A stretch of DNA of 53,081 bases from Streptomyces apocyni (GTDB taxonomy: Bacteria; Actinomycetota; Actinomycetes; Streptomycetales; Streptomycetaceae): assembly GCF_009739465.1 (NCBI RefSeq), contig NZ_WHOM01000033.1, forward strand, positions 1 through 53,081, in the 5' to 3' direction. Both the position numbers and the translations under genes were made by a program. Below the pieces are notes generated by a model. The model ran no database searches and was not told the DNA's origin. It saw only the letters and a list, made by a program, of their open reading frames with translations. Positions 8,366-17,050 of this stretch are shown one piece after another. The first letter of the stretch is position 1. Each line of letters opens with the position of its first letter.

Positions 8366-9289
8366 TCAGTGTGGATGGGGCTCCTCGTCGGGGCCCAGGT
8401 CGGGTGGGGCGGCGTAGTCGACTCCGGATTCGGGTGGGACGGGTTCTCCGGTGTGGCTGTCGGTGCAGTAGGCGTCGAAGACCTCGGCGGCGGTGAGCGG
8501 GAGGAGGCGTTGGTTCCTGAGGCGCCAGCCGCAGACCTGGTCGGCCTCTCCGGGGTTGCTGGTGCGCAGGACGATGCCGCCGTGGCTGCTGGTGGCGATG
8601 CCGGCCGCGAGGAGCATGGTGAAGTCCGTGGCCGCTGCCTCGTCGACCAGGACCGTGCCGGAGTCCGTGGTCTGTGCGCGCAGTACCGCCAGGAGTGGCT
8701 CGCTGTCGGGCGAGACGCTGCAGACGAGGTGGTGGCGGCCACCGGCCACCCTGTGGAGCACCCGGGTCAGCAGGTGCACGGCTCGTGCGTAGGCGGCCTG
8801 TCCGATGTCCTCGCCGCAGTCGGCGCAGGCGCCGATGTCGGCGAGCAGTGACTCGGCGTACGCGCGGGTGGACTGGCGGAGGGCTTCGGCGATGAGGTCG
8901 GGGACCAGGTCGCTGAGCGGTCTGCCGTCGTACGGGAGGGTGGCGCCGTCGGCGGCGAGGCGGGCGGTGTAGCGGCTTCGGGCGGCGGAGGTGTCGGGGT
9001 CGATGCCGCTTTCCGCGCAGAACGCGTCGTACTCCACTGGGTCGAAGAGCGCGACGGTGGTGTGGCGGCCCTGTGAGGCGAGGGATTTGAGGAGCTGCTC
9101 GGCCTCACGTAGGTAGGTGGTGTGGTCGTCGAAGGTGAAGGTGCGGTAGCGGCGCATGGCCGCGAAGTCCGCCTCGTCGGCCAGTAGGCCGAAGGTCCCG
9201 GCGACTTCGCGGCGCAGGGTGCGTCGCATGGTGGGGTGCTTGGGGTGCTTGGGGTGGTGCTGGGTGGTGTTCTGCTTGGTGCGTGCCAT
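8366..9289 (-). CDS. conserved hypothetical protein
   Basis: 307 aa, cytoplasmic by appearance, no signal or membrane segment. The N-terminus carries a short HPKHPKHP repeat. The middle has CADCGEDI, a possible single CxxC, and an acidic proline-rich tail. The rest is a mixed alpha/beta sequence I cannot assign; the C-terminal half (HHLVCSVSPDSEPLLAVLRAQ) could be a regulatory or antigen-receptor-like fold, but that is a guess. ATG 9289 is chosen for AGGGGGA just upstream. It lies 74 bp downstream of the acetoacetyl-CoA synthetase on the same strand and may be co-transcribed. Confidence 0.7.
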   Translation of the reverse strand: MARTKQNTTQHHPKHPKHPTMRRTLRREVAGTFGLLADEADFAAMRRYRTFTFDDHTTYLREAEQLLKSLASQGRHTTVALFDPVEYDAFCAESGIDPDTSAARSRYTARLAADGATLPYDGRPLSDLVPDLIAEALRQSTRAYAESLLADIGACADCGEDIGQAAYARAVHLLTRVLHRVAGGRHHLVCSVSPDSEPLLAVLRAQTTDSGTVLVDEAAATDFTMLLAAGIATSSHGGIVLRTSNPGEADQVCGWRLRNQRLLPLTAAEVFDAYCTDSHTGEPVPPESGVDYAAPPDLGPDEEPHPH

Positions 9290-9363
9290 GGTTCCCCCTG
9301 AGCGCTGTCGATCAGTGCTCACTCACCGTAACCGTGGGCACTGACAGTCAGGGGTCGCGCGGG

Positions 9364-11346
9364 TCAGCCGCGGTCGCGGGCGAGGTTCGCGTAGAAGCGC
9401 AGCAGTTCGAGGTTGTTGACCGAGCCGGGGTTCACGGCCTTCTCCAGCGGGGTTCCCTGGAGCAGGCGCTTGACCGGGACCTCGATGCGCTTGCCGGTGA
9501 GGGTGTGGGGGACGCCGGGGACTTCGATGATCTCGTCGGGGACGTGGCGTGGGGAGAGTTGGCCACGGATGGTCTGTTTGATGCGTGTGCGGAGTGCGTC
9601 ATCGAGTTCGGCGCCGGGTGCGAGGTGGACGAAGAGGGGCATCCAGTAGCCGCCCTCGGGCTCTTCGACGCCGATGACGAGGGATTCGCGGATTTCGGGG
9701 AGGCGTTCGACGGCTTCGTAGATGTCGGCGGAGCCCATGCGGACGCCCTGGCGGTTGAGGGTGGAGTCGGAGCGGCCGTGGATGACGACGGAGCCGCGGG
9801 AGGTGAGGGTGATCCAGTCGCCGTGCCGCCAGACGCCGGGGTAGGTGTCGAAGTAGCTGTCGTGGTAGCGGGTGCCGTCGGGGTCGTTCCAGAAGTGGAT
9901 GGGCATGGACGGCATGGGGTTGGTGACGACGAGCTCGCCGACCTCGTCCACGAGCGGCTTGCCCTGGGGGTCCCAGGCCTGGAGGTCTGTGCCGAGGCAG
10001 GGCGCCTGGAGTTCGCCGATGTGGACCGGGAGGGTGGGGACGGCTCCCGCGAAGCAGGAGCAGACGTCGGTGCCGCCGCTGACGGAGGCGATCCACAGGT
10101 CGTGGGCGGCGTCGGCGAACTCGTCGTGGAGCCAGCGGAAGCCGTCGGGCGGGAGGGGGGAGCCGGTGGTGGCGACGCATTGGACGCGGGAGAGGTCGTA
10201 GTCGCGGGCCGGGTGGATCTCCGCCTTACGGCAGGCCATGACGTACGCCGCTGAGGTGCCGAAGAGGGTGGCGCCGGTGAGTTCGGCGATGCGCCACTGG
10301 GCGCCGGTGTCCGGATGGCCCGGGCTGCCGTCGTACAGGATCACCGTGGTGCCGGTGAGCAGGCCGGAGACGAGGAAGTTCCACATCATCCAGCCGGTGG
10401 AGGTGTACCAGAAGAACCGGTCGTCGGGGCCGAGGTCGCAGTGCAGGCCAATCTGCTTGAAGTGCTCCAGGAGGATGCCGCCCTGGGACTGGACGATCGC
10501 CTTGGGCAGGCCGGTCGTACCGGAGGAGTAGAGCACCCACAGCGGGTGGTCGAAAGGGAGCTCCTCGAAGACGGGGGTGGTGTCCGCTGAGGTGAGGGCC
10601 GACCAGTCGAGGGCGCCGTCCGGTGCCTCGGTGCCGAGGAGGGGAATGTGCACCACGGCTCGCAGGGTGGGCAGTTCGCGGCGGAGTTCGGCGACGGTGT
10701 CGCGGCGGTCGTGCTCCTTGCCGCCGTAGCGGTAGCCGTCGACGGTGAAGAGGACGACGGGCTCGACCTGCTGGAAGCGGTCCAGGACGCTGCGGGCGCC
10801 GAAGTCGGGGGCGCAGGAGGTCCAGACAGCGCCTACGGCGGCGGTGGCGAGGAAGGCGGTGATGGCTTGCGGGATGTTGGGGACGTAGCCGCTGACGCGG
10901 TCTCCGGGGCGTACGCCGAGTGCGCGCAGTTCGGCCGCGAGGGAGCCGACCTGGCGGCGCAGTTCGGACCAGGTGACGGGCTGGGGGGCGTGGGTCTCGT
11001 CCGCGTACAGCAGGGCCGGGGCGTCGGGGCGGTCGGCGGCGGCGCGCAGGGCGTGCTCGGCGTAGTTGAGGGTGGCTCCGGGGAACCACTGGGCGCCGGG
11101 CATGGAGCGGTCGGCCAGGACGCGCTCGTACGGGGTGGAGAAGCGGACGTCGAACCAGTCGGCGATGGCCTGCCAGAAGGTCTCGAGCTCAGCCACGGAC
11201 CAGCGGTGCAGGGCCTCGTAGCCGCCGGTGGCGGGCGCGCCGTACCGCTCAGCCGCCCAGGACTGGAAGCGGGTGATCGCGGCCTCGTCGATGCGTTCCT
11301 GGTCGGGCTGCCAGAGGGGGCGCGGCTGCGGTGTGGCGGTGGACAC
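9364..11346 (-). CDS. acetoacetyl-CoA synthetase (acetoacetate--CoA ligase)
   Basis: 660 aa, the expected size. Activates acetoacetate with ATP and CoA to acetoacetyl-CoA, feeding ketone-body or leucine carbon into central metabolism or polyketide/isoprenoid supply. ANL-superfamily motifs are clear: YSSGTTGLPKA (about 277-287), WYTSTGWMMWNFL, and the C-terminal LTGKRIEVPVK whose K619 is the acylation-regulated catalytic lysine. The long N-terminal LWQPD...RFQSWAAERYG segment distinguishes it from acetyl-CoA synthetase. GTG 11346 is chosen because conserved sequence begins there, with a TTGGAG upstream. Its promoter region contains the palindromic element at 11419-11593. Confidence 0.9.
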   Translation of the reverse strand: MSTATPQPRPLWQPDQERIDEAAITRFQSWAAERYGAPATGGYEALHRWSVAELETFWQAIADWFDVRFSTPYERVLADRSMPGAQWFPGATLNYAEHALRAAADRPDAPALLYADETHAPQPVTWSELRRQVGSLAAELRALGVRPGDRVSGYVPNIPQAITAFLATAAVGAVWTSCAPDFGARSVLDRFQQVEPVVLFTVDGYRYGGKEHDRRDTVAELRRELPTLRAVVHIPLLGTEAPDGALDWSALTSADTTPVFEELPFDHPLWVLYSSGTTGLPKAIVQSQGGILLEHFKQIGLHCDLGPDDRFFWYTSTGWMMWNFLVSGLLTGTTVILYDGSPGHPDTGAQWRIAELTGATLFGTSAAYVMACRKAEIHPARDYDLSRVQCVATTGSPLPPDGFRWLHDEFADAAHDLWIASVSGGTDVCSCFAGAVPTLPVHIGELQAPCLGTDLQAWDPQGKPLVDEVGELVVTNPMPSMPIHFWNDPDGTRYHDSYFDTYPGVWRHGDWITLTSRGSVVIHGRSDSTLNRQGVRMGSADIYEAVERLPEIRESLVIGVEEPEGGYWMPLFVHLAPGAELDDALRTRIKQTIRGQLSPRHVPDEIIEVPGVPHTLTGKRIEVPVKRLLQGTPLEKAVNPGSVNNLELLRFYANLARDRG

Positions 11347-11715
11347 GGGGCGGCTCCAAGCTGTACGCGGTGTGTGCGTTCGGCATGCGCACGGGCGGGG
11401 TGTGCGCGTGACACGGCCAGGGCCTGTCGTCAAACTCCCGTCGTCGCCCGGAGGGCGGCCCCGCGGCGTCAGGTGCGTGCTCTCGGCGTGCCGGGTGCAA
11501 GTCCTCGTACTGGATGTACGTGGACTTGTGCCCGGTGCGGCGAGAGTGCGTGCATGGCGTCGCGGGGCAGGCGGGAGTTTGACGACAGGCCCTAGCAGGA
11601 CGATGCCATGTGATCGACTCGTGCACCAGGGTGGGTCGCCGGTCGTCGGCCCTGGCGGGTGAACGGCGGCTGAACGGACTGCGCGCTACGCGCGCGTGGT
11701 GGCAGGGTGAAGCCT
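11347..11715. other. divergent promoter region of acsA-type gene and GH31 gene
   Basis: 369 bp without a gene. About half is the palindromic element at 11419-11593; the rest should hold promoters for the minus-strand acetoacetyl-CoA synthetase and the plus-strand glucosidase. I could not place -10/-35 boxes with confidence. Confidence 0.6.
11419..11593. mobile_element. MITE-like palindromic element with 22-bp perfect terminal inverted repeats
   Basis: Left end 11419-11440 (AGGGCCTGTCGTCAAACTCC...) is the exact reverse complement of right end 11572-11593. Inside, 11482-11512 pairs imperfectly with about 11520-11545, so the whole 175 bp can fold into one long hairpin. It has no reading frame, so it would need a transposase in trans. 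No target duplication is obvious at the flanks. The end sequence resembles repeats I have seen in other Streptomyces genomes, which is memory rather than a search. Confidence 0.75.
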
Positions 11716-14073
11716 ATGGACGGTCATGGCCTGGTGCGTTCGGTGAAGACGGTCGGCATGGTGGGTCCGGGGCAGGGGTTGCGGGCGGTGCGGTCGGCGT
11801 GGCGCAGGCGGCGCCTGGACGCGGCGGCGCTGGCGTCCAGGGGTGCGGAGCGCGCTCGGGTTCCCGGGGCGGTGACCAGTGTCGAGCCGGGGCCTGGCGG
11901 CGGTGTGGTGCGCTTCGCGCGCTCCGAGCTGCGGGTGTCGGTCACGGGCGGCGGGGCGGTCTTCTGGGGCTGGGACGGCGCGGGACCTGAGCCGTCGTAC
12001 GCGCTGGTGGGCGGGTGTCCTGAGCCTGATCCGCGGGCGCTGCTCGAGCCGGACAAGGACGGTGGCTGGCGGGTCGTGTCCGAGCGGGTGACCGTCGTGA
12101 TCTCCCGGCATGGCGCCGTCGAGGTGCGTACGCCCGGCGGTGTGGTGTTGCGCCGGGATCTGCCGCCGCGGTGGTGGGAGCCGGTGGGCGGGGGTACCGC
12201 GCGCTGGTCGCAGCGTACGGAGGTGGCCGCCGACGCCCGTTTCTTCGGGCTTGGCGGGCGGGCGTGCGGGCCTCGGCTGCCGGATGGGACGTACCGGCTG
12301 TGGAACACCGATCCCGGGGGGTCCTTCGGACCAGGGGACGACCCGCTGTCGATCACCATGCCGGTGCAGCTGGTGGTGGCGGACGGCGGTACGCACCTGG
12401 TCTTCCACGACAATCCGTGGGACGGGACGGTGACGCTGCGGGAGGGCGAGGAGGGGGCGGGCTCGGGCCATGACCGGGCGGGCGGCTGTGAGCTGCGGAT
12501 GGAGGGCGGGCCGCTGAGGTGCTGGGTGGTGGTGGGGACGCCCGCGCGGGTGCTGCAGGCGTGGACCGCGCTGACCGGTGCGCCCGCGGTGCCGCCGTCC
12601 TGGGCGCTTGGTGCGCAGCACGCGCGGTGGGGCTTCGGCGACGAGCGGGAGGTCCGGCGGGTCGTCGCGGGGTACCGGGAGCGCGGGCTCGCGTTGGACG
12701 CGCTGCACTTGGACATCGACCACTATGACGCGCATCAGGTGTTCACGGTGGACGGTGAGCGGTTTGCGGAGCTGCCGAAGCTGGCCGATGAGCTGGGCCA
12801 GGACGGCGTTCGGCTGGTGTCCATCGTCGATCCGGCGGTGAAGTGTGAGCCGGGCAACGCGGTCTACGACTCCGGGAGCGCGGTGGACGCGTTCGTACGG
12901 GACGCGCGGGGGCGGTTGGTGCGGGGCGTGGTGTGGGCTGGTGAGTCCGTCTTTCCGGATTTCACGTCGCCTGAGGTGCGTGTCTGGTGGGGCGGGCTGT
13001 ACGCGGAGCGGCTCGAGCAGGGCTTCGCCGGGTTCTGGCACGACATGAACGAGCCGGTGTCGTTCGCCGCGTTCGGTGACGCGTCGTTGCCGCGCTCGGC
13101 GCGGCACGCGCTGGAGGGGCGCGGCGGCGACCATCGCGAGGCGCACAACGTGTACGGGCTGTGTATGGCGCGGGCTGGCTATGAGGGGCTGCGGGCGCTG
13201 CGGCCGGATGAGCGGCCGTTCCTGTTCTCGCGTGCCGGGTGGGTGGGGATGCAGCGGTACGGGGGCACCTGGTCGGGGGATGTGGCGACTGGCTGGCCGG
13301 GGCTGCGGGCGTCGTTGTCGCTGGTGCTGGGGCTTGGGCTGTGTGGGGTGCCGTATTCGGGGCCCGATGTGGGCGGCTTCGACGGCAGTCCGTCGCCGGA
13401 GTTGTATCTGCGGTGGTTCCAGCTGGGCGCGTATCTGCCGCTGTTCCGTACGCATGCGGCGCTGCGGGCGGGGCGTAGGGAGCCGTGGGAGTTCGGTCCT
13501 GAGGTGGTGGAGCACGCGCGCGTGGCGCTCGATGAGCGGCGTCGGCTGCACCCGTATCTGGTGACGCTGTCGCATCTGGCGCAGCGCACCGGCGCCCCCT
13601 ATGTGCGGCCGGTGTGGTGGTTCGCGCCGGAGGACCGGGCGCTGCGGGACTGTGGGGACGCGTTTCTGCTGGGGGACGCTTTGTTGGTGGCTCCGGTGCT
13701 TGAGCACGGGGCCGACCGGCGTGCGGTGCGGCTGCCTCGGGGGCGCTGGTACGACACGGTGACGGGGCAGGCGTACGAGGGGCCGGGGCAGGTGCTGCTC
13801 GATGCCCCGCTGTCCCGCATTCCGGTGCTGGCCAGGGCGGGGTCGGTGGTGCCCGTCCGGGGCGGTGGCGGTGAGCTGGAGCTGGAGGTGTGGGCTCCGG
13901 CCCGGGGGCGTACGGGTGGCGGTCTTGTGGTGCGCGAGGGCGGGGACGGCTGGGAGCGGCCCGGCATCGAGCGGTACACCACGCGTTGGGAGCGTGGGCG
14001 GGTGGTGGTCGAGCGGGAGGACGAGGGCGGGCCGGTGCGGATCGAGGGGGCGGTGCGCGTTCGGGGCGCGTAG
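11716..14073 (+). CDS. glycoside hydrolase family 31 (alpha-glucosidase/xylosidase type)
   Basis: 785 aa, cytoplasmic (no signal peptide). Retaining exo-glycosidase on alpha-linked glucosides or xylosides. The catalytic barrel shows LDIDHYDAHQVFTVD, nucleophile D443 in GFWHDMNEP, and acid/base D522 in GTWSGDVATGW, preceded by an N-terminal beta domain and followed by beta domains with RIPVLARAGSVVP. ATG 11716 follows AGGGTGA at a good distance; an in-frame GTG 9 bp earlier is possible. Stands alone, converging on the VanX-type gene. Confidence 0.88.
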   Translation: MDGHGLVRSVKTVGMVGPGQGLRAVRSAWRRRRLDAAALASRGAERARVPGAVTSVEPGPGGGVVRFARSELRVSVTGGGAVFWGWDGAGPEPSYALVGGCPEPDPRALLEPDKDGGWRVVSERVTVVISRHGAVEVRTPGGVVLRRDLPPRWWEPVGGGTARWSQRTEVAADARFFGLGGRACGPRLPDGTYRLWNTDPGGSFGPGDDPLSITMPVQLVVADGGTHLVFHDNPWDGTVTLREGEEGAGSGHDRAGGCELRMEGGPLRCWVVVGTPARVLQAWTALTGAPAVPPSWALGAQHARWGFGDEREVRRVVAGYRERGLALDALHLDIDHYDAHQVFTVDGERFAELPKLADELGQDGVRLVSIVDPAVKCEPGNAVYDSGSAVDAFVRDARGRLVRGVVWAGESVFPDFTSPEVRVWWGGLYAERLEQGFAGFWHDMNEPVSFAAFGDASLPRSARHALEGRGGDHREAHNVYGLCMARAGYEGLRALRPDERPFLFSRAGWVGMQRYGGTWSGDVATGWPGLRASLSLVLGLGLCGVPYSGPDVGGFDGSPSPELYLRWFQLGAYLPLFRTHAALRAGRREPWEFGPEVVEHARVALDERRRLHPYLVTLSHLAQRTGAPYVRPVWWFAPEDRALRDCGDAFLLGDALLVAPVLEHGADRRAVRLPRGRWYDTVTGQAYEGPGQVLLDAPLSRIPVLARAGSVVPVRGGGGELELEVWAPARGRTGGGLVVREGGDGWERPGIERYTTRWERGRVVVEREDEGGPVRIEGAVRVRGA

Positions 14074-14080
14074 GGGTGGC

Positions 14081-14126
14081 GCTCGCGGCTAGGTCCTGTC
14101 TTCCCGAGACCAGACCTAGAGCGAGC
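14081..14126. terminator. bidirectional hairpin between GH31 and VanX-type genes
   Basis: CTAGGTC (14089-14095) pairs with GACCTAG (14113-14119), extended outward by GCTCGC (14081-14086) with GCGAGC (14121-14126). The right arm overlaps the last codons of the minus-strand gene. Convergent genes suggest termination in both directions. Confidence 0.6.
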
Positions 14127-14961
14127 GGCGGGTGACGGGGAAGTCGAAGTAGGTGTTGGGGAACGGCTCGTTGTGGTGGGTGAAGTGCCACCATTCCTCC
14201 GGGAGGTTGCCGAAGCCGACCGTGGCCAGGGTGTTGCGCAGCAGGTCGCGGTGGGCCCGCTGTTCGGCGGTGATGCGTGGGTCGTCCGTGTGGGAGAGGG
14301 TGTCGAAGCAGTCGAAGCCGGTTCCGGTGTCGACGGCATTGTCCGGGAAGCGCTCGTCCTGGGGTGCGTGGCACGGGACCAGCGGTTCGCCTGGCAGATA
14401 GGGGCGGGTCGGTTTCGCCGGGAGCTTCACGAGTGTCAGGTCGACGGTCGAGCCGCGGCTGTGGCCGGACTTCTCCGCGATGTATCCGTCCTCGAAGAGA
14501 CGCGACTTGTCGACTTGTGGATAAAACTCCCGCTTCATGCGTTGGTCGTTTAGGTCCTTGGCCCAGCGGACGAAGTGGTTGACCGCGCGCTGCGGCCGGT
14601 AGCAGTCGTACACCTTCAGTGAGTAGCCCTGGCGCAGCAGTTTCCGCTGCGCCCGGCGCAGCGCTTCGGCGCTCTGGCGGGTCAGGATGCACAGGGGCTG
14701 CCGATAGCCGTCGATGCGTTCTCCGACGAAGTTGTGCGGCGTGAAATAGCGCATCTCTTCGATGATGGTCCTGTCCACGGACCGCAGGGCCACGAACGCG
14801 TGGGGCGGCGCCTCGTGTCCGGGCTTCTCGCGTTCGGGTGTGGGGGTGGCTGCCGGTGCTGGCGCGGCGGTCGCGGCGGTGGCGGCGGTCGCGGTGAGGG
14901 TGAGCAGGGCGGCAAGGGCGGCGACGGCCAGGCCGCGCGGTCTGGCGGGGGATGTCCTCAT
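14116..14961 (-). CDS. secreted D-alanyl-D-alanine dipeptidase, VanX family (M15D)
   Basis: 281 aa. An N-terminal signal peptide (RPRGLAVAALAALLTLTA... to about residue 33, Ala-rich cleavage region) suggests export, so the enzyme would act outside the membrane rather than in the cytoplasm like resistance VanX. Zinc ligands: H167 and D174 in SGHSRGSTVDLT, and H259 with catalytic E256 in EEWWHF; R122 in YDCYRP matches the transition-state arginine. It cleaves D-Ala-D-Ala, likely in wall recycling. No vanR/S/H/A neighbours, so this is not a glycopeptide-resistance cluster. ATG 14961 has only a short AAGG upstream. Confidence 0.87.
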   Translation of the reverse strand: MRTSPARPRGLAVAALAALLTLTATAATAATAAPAPAATPTPEREKPGHEAPPHAFVALRSVDRTIIEEMRYFTPHNFVGERIDGYRQPLCILTRQSAEALRRAQRKLLRQGYSLKVYDCYRPQRAVNHFVRWAKDLNDQRMKREFYPQVDKSRLFEDGYIAEKSGHSRGSTVDLTLVKLPAKPTRPYLPGEPLVPCHAPQDERFPDNAVDTGTGFDCFDTLSHTDDPRITAEQRAHRDLLRNTLATVGFGNLPEEWWHFTHHNEPFPNTYFDFPVTRRSL

Positions 14962-15095
14962 ACCTTGCTCTTGTACCAGGGAGCGGCTGTGTTCACGCGT
15001 CCCTGCTCTCGCGAGATCGGTGGAGCCGTGGCACACTTCTGACGGTCCGTCAGGTTCACTTGGCGGTCCCGTGTCGGAGAGTGCCGGGAGGGGTC

Positions 15096-15548
15096 ATGTC
15101 GCGTACGCGGGTGCCGGTGGTGGCTGGTTGGTTCACCGGGGAGGGGGACGGCTTCCGGCTGCTGGGGACGCGGTGTGCGGACTGTGGGTCCGTCTTCTTC
15201 CCCCGAGAGGACACGGCCTGCCGCAACCCCGGCTGCGGGGGCCAGGACCTCGCCGAGGTTCCGCTGTCCCGGCGGGGGCGGGTCTGGTCGTACACCGACG
15301 GGCGTTACCGGCCGCCCGCGCCGTACGTCTCCGACCCCGAGCGCGCGTGGGAGCCGTACACGCTGGTCGCCGTGGAGCTGGCGGCCGAGCGGATGGTGGT
15401 GCTCGGGCAGGCGGCGCACGGGGTGACGCCCGCGGAGCTGGCGGTCGGCATGGAGGTCGAGGTCACGTCCGGGGTGCTCAACGAGGACGCCGAGACGACC
15501 TGGATGACCTGGCACTTCCGGCCGGTGGTGGAGGAGGAGGCGTCGTGA
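15096..15548 (+). CDS. DUF35 OB-fold/zinc-ribbon protein, thiolase partner
   Basis: 150 aa. A rubredoxin-like zinc ribbon (CADC near 27-30, then CRNPGC near 42-47) is followed by an OB fold (YTLVAVELAAERMVVLGQ). Such proteins pair with SCP2-type thiolases or aldolases and, in sterol side-chain degradation, form the Ltp2/ChsH2-type complexes. ATG 15096 has GGGAGGGG upstream. The stop overlaps the thiolase start by 4 bp (GTGA), so the two are translationally coupled. Divergent from the VanX-type gene. Confidence 0.82.
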   Translation: MSRTRVPVVAGWFTGEGDGFRLLGTRCADCGSVFFPREDTACRNPGCGGQDLAEVPLSRRGRVWSYTDGRYRPPAPYVSDPERAWEPYTLVAVELAAERMVVLGQAAHGVTPAELAVGMEVEVTSGVLNEDAETTWMTWHFRPVVEEEAS

Positions 15549-16744
15549 GCGGGCAGCGGCACGACGTCGCGGTGCTGGGTGCCGGGATGCATCCATGGGG
15601 CAAGTGGGGGCGGAGTTTCGTCGCGTACGGGGTGCTGGCGGCCCGTGCCGCGCTCGCCGACGCGGGCGTGGAGTGGCGGGACGTCCAGGCCGTCGTCGGC
15701 GCCGACACCGTACGCGGCGGCTACCCCGGCTATGTCGCCGGGGCGACCTTCGCCAAGGCGCTCGGCTGGCAGGGCGCGCGGGTGACCAGCGTGTACGCGG
15801 CGTGCGCGTCCGGGGCGCAGGCCGTCAACGCGGCCCGTACGCAGATCCTCTCGGGCCTGGCGGACGTCGTCCTCGTGGTGGGCGCGGACGCGGCCCCCAA
15901 GGGCTTCTTCCGGCCCGCGGGCGGCGACCGTCCCGATGACCCGGACTGGCTGCGCTACCGGGTGCTGGGGGCGACCAATCCCGCGTACTTCGGGCTCTAC
16001 GCACGCCGCCGGATGGCGCTGTACGGAGACACGCTGAACGATTTCGCCCAGGTGAAGGTCAAAAACTCGGCCTGGGGGGCGCTCAATCCGAACGCCCGCT
16101 ACCAGAAGCGGGTGAGCGCCGACGAGGTCGCCGCGTCCGCCGTCGTCGCCGACCCGCTGCGGCTGCTGGACATCTGCGCCACCTCGGACGGCGCCGCCGC
16201 GCTGGTGCTGTCCAGCATGGACTTCGCCCGGCGGCACGGGGTGCCGGAGCCGGTCAGGGTGCGGGCCGTCTCCACCGTCACGCCGCGCTTTCCCCAGACC
16301 GTACTGGACCTGCCGGACATCGCGACGGACTCGGCCGCCGCCGTGCGGCCACCGCCCGAGACCTTCCGTGCCTCGATCGCGCGGGCCGCCTACGAGGAGG
16401 CGGGGATCGGCCCCGAGGACCTGTCGCTCGCCGAGGTATACGACCTGTCGACGGCGCTGGAACTCCAGTGGTACGAGGAACTGGGGCTGTGCGCCGAGGG
16501 CGAGGGCGCCAAGCTGCTGCGCGAGGGGGCGACCTCGGCGGGCGGACGCGTCCCGGTCAACGCCAGTGGTGGCCTCGCCTCCTTCGGCGAGGCGGTACCG
16601 GCCCAGGCGATCGCGCAGGTCTGTGAGCTGACCTGGCAGTTGCGGGGCGATGCGGGGCAGCGGCAGATACCTGGCGCGCGGGTGGGCATCACCGCGAACC
16701 AGGGGCTGTTCGGGCACGGCTCCTCGGTGATCGCCGTACGCTGA
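15545..16744 (+). CDS. thiolase-like / lipid-transfer-protein family acyl-CoA enzyme
   Basis: 399 aa, the length of SCPx/Ltp2-type thiolases. Seen: acyl-accepting cysteine C87 in YAACASGAQAVN, the ATSDGAAALVLSS region, NASGG near 339, and GHGSS with H391 near the C-terminus. The family either cleaves 3-ketoacyl-CoA or performs a retro-aldol cut of 17-hydroxy side chains when joined to a DUF35 protein. With no other beta-oxidation or sterol genes nearby, the substrate is open. GTG 15545 overlaps the DUF35 stop. Confidence 0.85.
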   Translation: MSGQRHDVAVLGAGMHPWGKWGRSFVAYGVLAARAALADAGVEWRDVQAVVGADTVRGGYPGYVAGATFAKALGWQGARVTSVYAACASGAQAVNAARTQILSGLADVVLVVGADAAPKGFFRPAGGDRPDDPDWLRYRVLGATNPAYFGLYARRRMALYGDTLNDFAQVKVKNSAWGALNPNARYQKRVSADEVAASAVVADPLRLLDICATSDGAAALVLSSMDFARRHGVPEPVRVRAVSTVTPRFPQTVLDLPDIATDSAAAVRPPPETFRASIARAAYEEAGIGPEDLSLAEVYDLSTALELQWYEELGLCAEGEGAKLLREGATSAGGRVPVNASGGLASFGEAVPAQAIAQVCELTWQLRGDAGQRQIPGARVGITANQGLFGHGSSVIAVR

Positions 16745-17050
16745 CTCAGGCTCTCCCCCGGGCGTCCGTCAACCGCCTCGGTCCGCGACCTTGACGCTCC
16801 CACAGCGCCGGTGAACACTTCCGGGTGTCAGTCGGCATCGCCGCACCTTGCTTCATGCGGAAGTACGCCGCTCAGGGTCCCCGCCTGCGTAAAGGGTCAT
16901 CCCCCACGGGCGATACGGCTGCCACGGCACGCTCGTCACGGACGCCGGGCGGGGCGCGGTTCTCCCCCGCCTTCGGTGCTGTAGGTATGGGAACGCACCC
17001 CGCACGGAGGACCGGGGCACGACACCCCGGCCGAGGGCCTAGGAGCCGCC
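16745..17050 (+). promoter_or_regulatory. promoter and leader region of glpF-glpK
   Basis: 306 bp without a gene. TTGACG at 16791-16796 is a possible -35 with a weak AACACT 17 bp later. A CCGGGG/CCCCGG hairpin (17012-17017 with 17025-17030) sits just before the glpF ribosome site AGGAG (17041-17045) and might affect translation. No GylR-type palindrome was recognised. Confidence 0.4.

Noticed and set aside
12962..14692. 576-codon minus-strand frame
   Set aside because: Proline/alanine shadow crossing the GH31 and VanX-type genes.
14116..14961. Vancomycin-resistance cluster
   Set aside because: Only a VanX-type gene, with a signal peptide; no vanR, S, H or A.
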